Assembly (NCBI GenBank): GCA_934229395.1 | Contig: CAKQDL010000055.1 | Location: 1-12,028 of the forward strand | Length of the DNA: 12,028 nt | From: an uncultured Peptococcaceae bacterium | GTDB lineage: Bacteria; Bacillota; Peptococcia; Peptococcales; Peptococcaceae | Direction: 5' to 3' | In this document: piece after piece, positions 6,460 to 12,028 of the stretch | How the letters are laid out: each line of letters opens with the position of its first letter | How positions within the stretch are numbered: the first letter of the stretch is position 1 | Position numbers and translations under genes: made by a program | Notes under the pieces: generated by a model | What the model saw: only the letters and a program-made list of their open reading frames with translations | Databases searched by the model: none | Told to the model about the DNA's origin: nothing

Positions 6460-7689
6460 TTATTCCAAAAAAGCACTGTTGATGATGTATTGAATGGGTC
6501 TATTTTTTGTTTTGAGCAGATAGTTTCGTTCCTCTAATAGCGCAAAGGCTTCGTTGATTTCTCGCACACTCCAGCCCTCGCGCGTCTCCTTCAGACGGCT
6601 AGAAACCTCCGATTTTGCCAGCACGCCATCAGAAAATAAAAAGGCTTGGCTATAGAAAAGCATAGTCAAAGCGCAAAGTGGATGTGCCATAAGGAAGCCA
6701 TCCGCCTCAACCACTTCCCTGCTCTTTTCTAAAAGCGCCGTCTTTTCTTGCAAAAGTGCTATGAGATGACCTTGCCCAGCTAGAACAATATCCAAGAAGG
6801 TATCAATCAGCGCATTCATTTCTCCAAAACTGTTGAAGCGATTGGTCACAGCAAACATATCAAGGTAAGCCTTATGCATCAATCTGCAGCCATTTGAAAA
6901 GGAGTAAGCTGTGTACACAGAAAAAATTTCTGACAAATACAAGCTCGTTACAAAACGGCTTGTGCGCCCATTGCCATCATAAAAGGGGTGAATATAGCCA
7001 AAATAATAATGTCCAATGGCCACACGCACCATGTAAGGGATGCTTTCGTCCTTCATAAAACGCAGGAGCGCCTCAACGTGTTCTATAATCTTTGCCTCGC
7101 CCAGCACGCCCTTATGAAGGATTTTGCCATAGCTTGCGCCACTCACATCTGCACCATGAATAGTAAAAATCTCTCCATCCGGCAGATTTTCTGCATCTAT
7201 TTCGCCCTCTGTAATCACATCATAAAGCGCTCGAATATCCGCAGGATCCTGGGGCAATGCCACAGATTTTTCACTGAGCTTGAGATAGGTGGTAATCATC
7301 GAGTGCATACGAAGTTTTTTGGATCCTCTGCCCTTGGCAATCATGCGCGCACTCTCAGCGATTTCTCTCTTGCTACTCTTTACACCTTCAATATCATTGG
7401 AGCTATAGAGTTCCTGCGCAATCACATCCACAAGGAATTGCTCCCTTGCTATCTGAGGCAAGCCTTCGCCCAAGTGCAACAGCTTTTTATCTTGCAAAAA
7501 TACAGTTTCAAGCTTCATCATCATTTCTGCAGTAGGCAAATAATACAGCTCAAAATCATCCTTTTGCTGCATAGGATGAATGAAGAGGCCTGTTTTTTGT
7601 GTCGTTTCTCCGCAAAAACGCGCCTCGTAAACGGCGCGACTATCGCTTTTATTCTGCAATTTGTACCATTTTTTGTAAATATACTCCAT
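6460..7689 (-). CDS. Fic family protein (probable AMP-transferase, self-inhibited)
   Basis: This encodes a 409-residue Fic-domain protein. The catalytic motif HPFYDGNGRTSR (residues 234-245) is complete, with His234 and the GNGR anion-binding turn, so it should be able to transfer AMP or a related group from a nucleotide to a protein hydroxyl. Ser97-x-x-x-Glu101-Gly102 (SNDIEG) fits the (S/T)xxxE(G/N) inhibitory helix placed N-terminal to the Fic core. This is class II autoinhibition, so no separate antitoxin is required. The C-terminal segment (about 351-395) looks like a winged-helix domain, as in many Fic/Huntingtin-interacting-like bacterial proteins. The start is supported by GAGGTGG a few bases upstream. 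It is monocistronic, with repeats upstream and a terminator hairpin copy on each side. The target protein is unknown. Confidence 0.9.
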   Translation of the reverse strand: MEYIYKKWYKLQNKSDSRAVYEARFCGETTQKTGLFIHPMQQKDDFELYYLPTAEMMMKLETVFLQDKKLLHLGEGLPQIAREQFLVDVIAQELYSSNDIEGVKSSKREIAESARMIAKGRGSKKLRMHSMITTYLKLSEKSVALPQDPADIRALYDVITEGEIDAENLPDGEIFTIHGADVSGASYGKILHKGVLGEAKIIEHVEALLRFMKDESIPYMVRVAIGHYYFGYIHPFYDGNGRTSRFVTSLYLSEIFSVYTAYSFSNGCRLMHKAYLDMFAVTNRFNSFGEMNALIDTFLDIVLAGQGHLIALLQEKTALLEKSREVVEADGFLMAHPLCALTMLFYSQAFLFSDGVLAKSEVSSRLKETREGWSVREINEAFALLEERNYLLKTKNRPIQYIINSAFLE

Positions 7690-7698
7690 AACGCCACC

Positions 7699-7785
7699 TC
7701 TTTTTTCAAAAAACGCCGTTTTTTTGATTTATAGTTCGTTTCGCGCGTTCTTTTTTCAAAAAACGCCAATTTTTCGATTTATATT
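7699..7785. repeat. Tandem repeat, two ~37-bp copies at 50-bp spacing, before fic
   Basis: Positions 7699-7735 and 7749-7785 are near-identical. They share TCTTTTTTCAAAAAACGCC, then a T-rich run, then GATTTATA, and begin exactly 50 bp apart. Each has an odd palindrome T6-C-A6. They lie directly upstream of the fic start, in its promoter or leader. They could be operator sites, curved DNA or a recent duplication. The regulator is not identified. Confidence 0.75.
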
Positions 7786-7786
7786 T

Positions 7787-7815
7787 ATGGTAGCGGAGCG
7801 TAAAGCAAAAATCAA
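7787..7815 (-). promoter_or_regulatory. Candidate fic promoter
   Basis: On the minus strand TTGATT (7810-7815) and TACCAT (7787-7792) are 17 bp apart. Transcription would start near 7780, so the tandem repeats would lie in the roughly 90-base leader. Four of six bases match consensus in each hexamer, so this is only a candidate. Confidence 0.35.
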
Positions 7816-7830
7816 CGCTTTTTCGCCACT

Positions 7831-7861
7831 AAAAAAGCCGCACCCCCATGGGCACGGCCTG
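7831..7861 (-). terminator. Terminator of the transketolase operon (copy B of a repeated hairpin)
   Basis: This has the same stem as the fic terminator (GCCGTGCCC, loop ATG, GGGGTGCGGC) followed by T6 (7831-7836). It begins about 8 bases after the stop codon of the C-terminal transketolase subunit. The two hairpins are 1,410 bp apart and flank the fic gene. Confidence 0.88.
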
Positions 7862-7868
7862 TGAATTA

Positions 7869-8804
7869 TTATTTTCTTGCGATGGCTTTTTTTGCTTTTT
7901 CGGCGATGTGTTCTTTGGTGAGAGCGTATTTTTCTACGAGGGCTGCGCCGGTGCCGCTTTCGCCGAAGACGTCTTCTACGCCTACGCGTTCCATTGGTAC
8001 GAGGGCTTCTTCAACCAAGACTTCTGCCACTGCGCTACCTAGGCCACCGATGATGTTGTGTTCTTCGGCAGTTACAACAGCGCAGGTTTTCTTTGCCCAC
8101 TCGCTAATGAGTGCGCGGTCGATTGGCTTAATAGAGCTCATGTCGATGACTGCTGCACTTACGCCGTCAGCGGCCAAAAGTTCTGCTGCATCGAGGGCCA
8201 CAGACACCATCATGCCACAAGCGATGAGGGTGACGTCACTGCCTTCCTTGAGCACGAGGCCCTTGCCGATTTCAAATGGGGTGTCGTCGGTGGTAATCAC
8301 TGGCACACCGGAGCGGCCGAGACGGATGTATACAGGACCGTCCATTTCTGCTGCTGCGCGAATGGCCTTGGTGGTTTCTGGACCATCTGCTGGTACCAAC
8401 ACGGTCATGTTAGGCAGACCACGCATAAGGTTGATGTCTTCTAGGGCTTGGTGGCTACCGCCGTCTTCGCCTACGGTGATACCGGCGTGGGTGGCTGCAA
8501 TCTTCACGTTCAAACATGGGTAGCAGATGGAGTTACGGATTTGGTCATAAGCGCGACCTGTGGCAAATACGGCGAAGGTGCTTGCAAATGGTACCTTTCC
8601 TGCTGCTGCAAGACCGGCTGCTACGCCGAGCATATTTTGTTCAGCAATACCCATATCAAAGAAGCGTTCTGGGAACTTCTTTGCAAAAAGGTTGGTTTTG
8701 GTGGACTTGGACAAGTCGGCATCTAAAACAACAATGTCCTCACGTTCTGCGCCAAGGGCTTCTAATGCCTTACCATAGGCTTCACGAGTTGCTTGCTTTT
8801 CCAT
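7869..8804 (-). CDS. Transketolase, C-terminal subunit
   Basis: This 311-residue protein is equivalent to the pyrimidine-binding and C-terminal domains of full-length transketolase. MGIAEQNMLGVAAGLA (51-66) holds the conserved Glu55 that activates thiamine diphosphate. THAGITVGEDGGSHQALED (105-123) carries the His106, GEDG and His118 active-site cluster. The last third (from about residue 185) is the transketolase C-terminal domain. It must assemble with the N-terminal subunit encoded just upstream to make active enzyme for the non-oxidative pentose phosphate pathway. Its ATG overlaps the upstream stop codon by one base (TAATG), implying translational coupling. Related alpha-keto or DXP-synthase-like enzymes are less likely given the split arrangement and length. 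Confidence 0.93.
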   Translation of the reverse strand: MEKQATREAYGKALEALGAEREDIVVLDADLSKSTKTNLFAKKFPERFFDMGIAEQNMLGVAAGLAAAGKVPFASTFAVFATGRAYDQIRNSICYPCLNVKIAATHAGITVGEDGGSHQALEDINLMRGLPNMTVLVPADGPETTKAIRAAAEMDGPVYIRLGRSGVPVITTDDTPFEIGKGLVLKEGSDVTLIACGMMVSVALDAAELLAADGVSAAVIDMSSIKPIDRALISEWAKKTCAVVTAEEHNIIGGLGSAVAEVLVEEALVPMERVGVEDVFGESGTGAALVEKYALTKEHIAEKAKKAIARK

Positions 8805-9625
8805 TATGCGTCCTCCCCGAGTTCTTTTAATGCTTGTGCCACTTGTTCAGCGTTTGGTGCGCTGCCGTGCCAGCCGGCTTCATTTTCCATGAATGATACA
8901 CCCTTGCCTTTTACGGTTTCAAGAATAATCATTTGTGGCTTGCCGCTTGTGCTTGCCTTTGCTGCCTTAATGGCGTCACGAATGGCTGCAAAGCTGTGGC
9001 CGTCAATCACTTGTACATCCCAACCAAAGGCTGCAAATTTTGCATCCACTGGGTCTACGTTCATAACGTCCTTGGTGGCGCCGTCAATTTGTAGGCCGTT
9101 GTGGTCTACAAAGCCAATCATATGATCAAGGCCGTAGTGGGCTGCTGCCATGGCGGCTTCCCATACTTGACCTTCTTCGATTTCACCATCGCCTAAGAGG
9201 GCATACACGTAAGCGTCGCTCTTGTCGACCTTTTTGGCCAAGGCCATACCTACAGCTGCAGAAATACCTGTCCCCAAGGAACCGGTGGACATATCCACGC
9301 CAGCCACCTTCTTCATATCTGGATGGCCTTGGAGATGGCTACCTAGCTGGCGAAGGCTCATAAGTTCTTCTGTTGGGAAGAAGCCACGTTCTGCCAAGGT
9401 TGCATAAAGCACTGGGGCTGCATGGCCCTTAGAGAGCACGAACATATCACGATCTGCCATTTTTGGATTTTCGGGATCAATGTTCATTTCTTCAAAATAG
9501 AGATAAGTCAAAAGTTCAACAGCAGAAAGAGAACCACCTGGGTGGCCGCTGTTTGCCGCACCAATCATTTTGATAATATCACGGCGAATTGCATTTGCTT
9601 TTAACGCCAATACTTGCTCGTCCAT
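8804..9625 (-). CDS. Transketolase, N-terminal subunit
   Basis: This 273-residue protein matches the diphosphate-binding domain of transketolase. Visible signatures are SGHPGG (26-31), SKGHAAP (65-71), GSHLQGHPD (95-103), GSLGTG (115-120) and the thiamine diphosphate/metal motif that starts GDGEIEEGQVWEA (145-157) and ends at Asn176. It provides the ThDP diphosphate and Mg2+ site, and the partner subunit completes the active site. The enzyme moves two-carbon units between sugar phosphates, linking glycolysis with ribose-5-phosphate supply. The start is supported by a perfect AGGAGG (9631-9636) 5 bases upstream. It is first in a two-gene operon with its own promoter. Separate N and C subunits are common in Firmicutes and archaea. 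Confidence 0.94.
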   Translation of the reverse strand: MDEQVLALKANAIRRDIIKMIGAANSGHPGGSLSAVELLTYLYFEEMNIDPENPKMADRDMFVLSKGHAAPVLYATLAERGFFPTEELMSLRQLGSHLQGHPDMKKVAGVDMSTGSLGTGISAAVGMALAKKVDKSDAYVYALLGDGEIEEGQVWEAAMAAAHYGLDHMIGFVDHNGLQIDGATKDVMNVDPVDAKFAAFGWDVQVIDGHSFAAIRDAIKAAKASTSGKPQMIILETVKGKGVSFMENEAGWHGSAPNAEQVAQALKELGEDA

Positions 9626-9686
9626 AATAACCTCCTAGCCCGTCTTGCGGGTCCTACGTTTTGCCTTTGGGCGTTTTACCTTATAA

Positions 9687-9715
9687 ATTATACAACACTC
9701 GCCACGTTTTTGCAG
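9687..9715 (-). promoter_or_regulatory. Promoter of the transketolase operon
   Basis: A perfect TATAAT (plus-strand 9687-9692) has a weaker -35 CTGCAA (9710-9715) at 17 bp. The predicted leader of about 55 bases contains a small CCCG/CGGG hairpin just before the AGGAGG site. No known riboswitch structure was recognised, and the leader looks too short for a ThDP riboswitch. Confidence 0.6.
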
Positions 9716-9746
9716 TCATCATCGTACATTTTCCTCCACAATTTGC

Positions 9747-9779
9747 AAAAAAAGAAACGACCGCCGAAGCAGTCGTTTC
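9747..9779 (-). terminator. UUCG-loop terminator of the antiporter gene
   Basis: On the minus strand GAAACGACTGC (9769-9779) pairs with GCGGTCGTTTC (9754-9764) around a TTCG tetraloop. The stem has 11 bp with one G-U and is followed by T7 (9747-9753). It lies 12 bases after the antiporter stop codon and is a strong intrinsic terminator. Confidence 0.93.
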
Positions 9780-9790
9780 TCTATTTTTGA

Positions 9791-11251
9791 TTAAAGCATG
9801 AAGACCAAGGTATCGATGATGAAGAGTGGTATCAAAATACCGAAGGACCACTTCATGTAGCCAAAGAAGCTAGGCATCTTAATCTTGTTTTCTTCTGCAA
9901 TGGAACGAACCATGAAGTTTGGTGCATTACCAATGTAGCTGAGGGCGCCCATGAATACAGCACCAGCAGATACAGCAGTAAGGATTGGCACAGCAACGGT
10001 ACCGATGGTGGTAACCATACCTTCGGTAGCGCCCAAGGCAGCTGCGGTGGTGAGGAATACCAAGTAGGTAGGGGTGTTGTCCAAGAAACCAGAAAGCATA
10101 CCAGTTGCCCAGAAGAATTGCCATTCGCTGTTGAGGCCCAAGCTAGCACCACGAGCGCCCAAGATAGCGAGTGCAGGAATCATGGTGATGAAGATACCCA
10201 AGAAGAGTTTTACAACTTCTTCCATTGCAGCCCAATTGAAGTTGTTGTATTCGCGAACTTCTTTCTTGGTGGTCTTCATGGAAAGGAAGGCAGCCAACAA
10301 GAGGAGCGCATCCTTCATGATGTTAGGCCAAGTAGCAATAAGGTCGTGGCCATGGAGGCTGTAGAGCTTAAGGCCCTTTACAGCGCCATCAGCAGTTTGG
10401 AATGCTGGGCTTTGAGCCAAGGTACCACTCATTACTACAGCGAAGAGAATGAGTACGATGAAGATAACGTTATGGAGACCTTCGATTTTGATTTTTTCGC
10501 CACCAGCAGCTGGTTGCACGCAACCTTCTGCAATGTCCTTTGCTTGCATCTTCTTGTCGATGAAGAAGTAGAGAGCGAGAAGGATGATGGAGTTGAAGAG
10601 GTAAAGTGGCAAGATGTGGACGGTGGTCCAGAAGAATGGAACGCCACGCAAGAAGCCCATGAATAGTGGAGGGTCACCTACAGGGGTGAGAGCGCCACCA
10701 ATGTTGCACACGAGGAAGATAAAGAACACGATGGTGTGTACTTTTCTCTTGCGCCATTCGTTGGCACGAATAAGTGGGCGGATGAGCACCATTGCAGCAC
10801 CAGTTGTACCGATGATACTAGCAAGCACAGTACCAATAGCAAGAATGATGGTATTGAGCTTTGCATCCCCTACCAAGGAGCCCTTAACAACAATGCCGCC
10901 AGCAACTACGTAAAGGGCAAAGAGCAAGAGTAAGAATGGTACATAGTCCAGAACGAGGGTGTGGATGAGTTGGTAAATGGTTTCGCTTGCGCCATAAGCG
11001 AAGAAGAATGGCACGAGGAAAACGACAGACCAGAACAAAGCCACCTGCAATTGGTTCTTTTCCCACCAATGTTCCTTTACGAGTGGGAAAATAGCAATGG
11101 ACAAGAGCATACCCAAGAATGGGAGCATGCTCCAGAGTGGAAGCTTATCGCCCAATGCTTCGCCGCTGGCAAACGCTGCGTTTGGAAGCATCATTGCGAA
11201 AACAACGAGTGTCAAGATAGACAGCAAGTTTTTGCGCTTCATGTTTAACAT
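9791..11251 (-). CDS. NhaD-type sodium/proton antiporter or citrate-transporter-like membrane protein
   Basis: This encodes a 486-residue polytopic inner-membrane protein of the ion transporter superfamily. It opens with a signal-peptide-like segment (MKRKNLLSILTLVVFAMML, then AAFA before about residue 29), and about eleven to twelve hydrophobic helices follow. Family-like signatures are GTTGAAMVLIRPL (148-160), GGALTPVGDPPLFMGF (185-200), GFLDNTPTYLVF (388-399) and SYIGNAPNFMVRS (438-450). The two inverted halves with GDP and DNTP loops fit NhaD and related arsenite/citrate-type carriers. Sodium/proton exchange is the most likely role, but an organic anion substrate is possible. The start is ambiguous. 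AGGAG is only 2 bases before the ATG at 11251 and 11 bases before the ATG at 11242, and the second gives a classic MKRK signal start. Confidence 0.82.
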   Translation of the reverse strand: MLNMKRKNLLSILTLVVFAMMLPNAAFASGEALGDKLPLWSMLPFLGMLLSIAIFPLVKEHWWEKNQLQVALFWSVVFLVPFFFAYGASETIYQLIHTLVLDYVPFLLLLFALYVVAGGIVVKGSLVGDAKLNTIILAIGTVLASIIGTTGAAMVLIRPLIRANEWRKRKVHTIVFFIFLVCNIGGALTPVGDPPLFMGFLRGVPFFWTTVHILPLYLFNSIILLALYFFIDKKMQAKDIAEGCVQPAAGGEKIKIEGLHNVIFIVLILFAVVMSGTLAQSPAFQTADGAVKGLKLYSLHGHDLIATWPNIMKDALLLLAAFLSMKTTKKEVREYNNFNWAAMEEVVKLFLGIFITMIPALAILGARGASLGLNSEWQFFWATGMLSGFLDNTPTYLVFLTTAAALGATEGMVTTIGTVAVPILTAVSAGAVFMGALSYIGNAPNFMVRSIAEENKIKMPSFFGYMKWSFGILIPLFIIDTLVFML

Positions 11252-11281
11252 CTCTCCTTTAGTTTTTTAGCTATGATAGCG

Positions 11282-11313
11282 TGTGAACGTCCGTGCGTTG
11301 TATATGAACGCCC
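11282..11313. promoter_or_regulatory. Direct repeat in the antiporter leader (possible operator)
   Basis: TGTGAACGTCC (11282-11292) and TATGAACGCCC (11303-11313) match at 9 of 11 bases and begin 21 bp apart, two helical turns. They sit between a possible -10 element (TATAAG at 11326-11331, weak -35) and the antiporter start. A nearby palindrome GCTATGATAGC spans 11270-11280. The arrangement suggests a regulator binding on one DNA face, but no regulator is identified. Confidence 0.4.
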
Positions 11314-11411
11314 ACAATAACAAATCTTATAGTATCAAACTTTTCAATAAAAAACAACAAAAATCTTAGAGCAATGTATGATTTCTGTCGTATTTCCTAT
11401 AAGTAAAAAAG

Positions 11412-11442
11412 AAAAAGGCCTTGCCGAGTGGCAAGGCCTTTT
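11412..11442. terminator. Terminator after rpmE (bidirectional)
   Basis: GGCCTTGCC (11417-11425) and GGCAAGGCC (11430-11438) form a perfect 9-bp stem, extended by A/T pairs, around a GAGT loop. It has A5 on the left and TTTT on the right. It lies 11 bases beyond the rpmE stop codon and ends its transcript on the minus strand. Confidence 0.92.
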
Positions 11443-11452
11443 ATAGATAAAA

Positions 11453-11656
11453 TTAGTCGCGTTTATATTTCTTGTTGAACGCTTCAACACGACCCTTAGC
11501 ACCGCGAAGACGTTGCTTCCCAGTATAGAAAGGGTGGCATGCAGAACAAACTTCAACCTTGATGTCACCATTGTTGGTGGAACGGGTGGTGAATTCATTG
11601 CCGCAAGCGCAAATTACTTTAACTTCGTTATAGTTAGGATGAATCCCTGTTTTCAT
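11453..11656 (-). CDS. rpmE: 50S ribosomal protein L31 (zinc-binding type)
   Basis: This is a 67-residue L31. The N-terminus MKTGIHPNY and the segments VICACGNEF and VEVCSACHPFYTGKQ are typical. Cys16, Cys18, Cys37 and Cys40 form the zinc-binding set of the C+ type, which also serves as a cellular zinc store in bacteria that carry a zinc-free paralogue. The protein helps bridge the 50S and 30S subunits. The length is normal. A GAGGTG ribosome binding site lies upstream. It has its own near-consensus promoter and terminator, so it is monocistronic. Confidence 0.97.
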   Translation of the reverse strand: MKTGIHPNYNEVKVICACGNEFTTRSTNNGDIKVEVCSACHPFYTGKQRLRGAKGRVEAFNKKYKRD

Positions 11657-11702
11657 CTCTCACACCTCTTTCACGTAAAATCATCGATACTCATACCCGC
11701 AT

Positions 11703-11731
11703 ATTATAGGATATGCAGAGGTTTTCGTCAA
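11703..11731 (-). promoter_or_regulatory. Near-consensus rpmE promoter
   Basis: On the minus strand TTGACG (11726-11731) and a perfect TATAAT (11703-11708) are exactly 17 bp apart, with an AT-rich upstream stretch. The expected start near 11696 leaves a leader of about 40 bases. Leader-based autoregulation is known for some L31 genes, but I could not match a known leader structure here. Confidence 0.85.
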
Positions 11732-11751
11732 GTATTTTTTAATATTTATCC

Positions 11752-11853
11752 TTAGAACATAAAGAGAATGAGATTCCAGCCCATGGCAGCGATGATGCAG
11801 AATACAATAAAATGCAATACGTTTTTGTCTTTTTTACAGCTTGTTTGCGTCAT
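11752..11853 (-). CDS. Possible 33-residue single-pass membrane protein
   Basis: This is a short reading frame starting MTQTSCKKDKN and continuing with a hydrophobic stretch of about 22 residues (VLHFIVFCIIAAMGWNLILF) to a TAA stop. The layout (short basic cytosolic end, one helix, almost no tail) is typical of small membrane proteins. AAGGAG is present (11868-11873) but 14 bases before the ATG, which is longer than ideal; a closer CGGGA is weaker. It lies upstream of the rpmE promoter and overlaps nothing else. The function is unknown. Chance hydrophobic coding cannot be excluded. Confidence 0.45.
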   Translation of the reverse strand: MTQTSCKKDKNVLHFIVFCIIAAMGWNLILFMF

Positions 11854-11951
11854 AATTTTCCCGTCTTCTCCTTATAAAATAATAATCGCATTTAACATAC
11901 TTATAGATAGTATCATTTAAGTCGTGGCGCGACTAATCTATAAAAGTAAAT

Positions 11952-12023
11952 GGGGCTGTCGGAAAATAGACAACCTCAAATAAATAAGGGAGAGAGATTC
12001 GCACGAATCTCTCTCCCTTATTT
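11952..12023. repeat. Perfect 20-bp hairpin with adjacent CTGTCGG element at right edge
   Basis: Positions 11982-12001 and 12004-12023 are perfect inverted repeats of 20 bp with a 2-base centre. They are rich in GA/CT with A/T ends that give T-rich tails on both strands. It could be a bidirectional terminator, probably for a minus-strand gene outside the window. Just left of it, an imperfect hairpin (11952-11974, GGGCTGTC with GACAACC) resembles the ends of some insertion sequences or repeat elements, but no transposase is present. Confidence 0.6.
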
Positions 12024-12028
12024 TTCTG

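Noticed and set aside
6988..7734. Plus-strand open frame of 248 codons
   Set aside because: It is antisense to the fic gene, whose protein carries full family motifs. The plus-strand translation shows no family features.
7699..7785. CRISPR-like repeat pair
   Set aside because: There are only two copies, with a spacer-sized gap of about 13 bases and low-complexity T/A runs, and there are no cas genes nearby.
6460..7815. Two-gene toxin-antitoxin module
   Set aside because: No small antitoxin frame with a ribosome binding site lies before or after fic, and the protein carries its own inhibitory motif.
11252..11350. Sodium or lithium riboswitch upstream of the antiporter
   Set aside because: The leader is short (about 70 bases) and I could not match the conserved helices of known Na+ or Li+ riboswitch classes. 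A covariance-model search would be decisive.

Overview
All recognisable genes in this window lie on the minus strand, so transcription runs from high to low coordinates. The content looks like the chromosome of an anaerobic or microaerophilic member of the Firmicutes (Bacillota). The reasons are strong AGGAGG-type ribosome binding sites, a transketolase split into two subunits, a zinc-type ribosomal protein L31, a Glu-Val-Asp-Phe tRNA cluster and a GC content judged by eye to be in the mid-40s per cent. A Negativicutes relative is possible (class I ribonucleotide reductase beside DUF1624-like and NhaD/citrate-transporter-like membrane proteins), but this is inference and not proven here.

Right to left (the order of transcription): the right edge holds a 20-bp perfect hairpin next to a short CTGTCGG-containing element. 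A 33-codon reading frame for a possible single-pass membrane protein follows, then rpmE (ribosomal protein L31) with a near-consensus promoter and its own terminator. Next is an NhaD-type sodium/proton antiporter or citrate-transporter-like protein with a signal peptide, ended by a UUCG-tetraloop terminator. A two-gene transketolase operon (N-terminal then C-terminal subunit, overlapping by one base) has its own promoter and terminator. A Fic-family protein with an N-terminal self-inhibition motif follows. It sits between two almost identical terminator hairpins and behind two copies of a ~37-bp repeat spaced exactly 50 bp apart.

The centre of the window is a tightly packed ribonucleotide reductase operon: nrdA (alpha, with ATP-cone), nrdB (beta, with all diiron ligands and the radical tyrosine) and a third gene for a transglutaminase-like protein whose expected catalytic cysteine is serine. 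This operon ends in a strong terminator. Beyond it lie a DUF1624/heparan-alpha-glucosaminide N-acetyltransferase-like membrane protein with its own TATAAT promoter, then four tRNA genes (Glu, Val, Asp, Phe) with a strong promoter and upstream A-tracts, then a small two-helix membrane protein with a terminator.

Functionally the window is mostly housekeeping: dNTP synthesis, pentose phosphate metabolism, ion homeostasis and translation. The parts that look less ordinary are the fic module with its duplicated flanks, the pseudo-catalytic transglutaminase-like protein attached to the nrd operon, and the small membrane proteins. I saw no CRISPR array, complete insertion sequence or rRNA, and no complete defence system.
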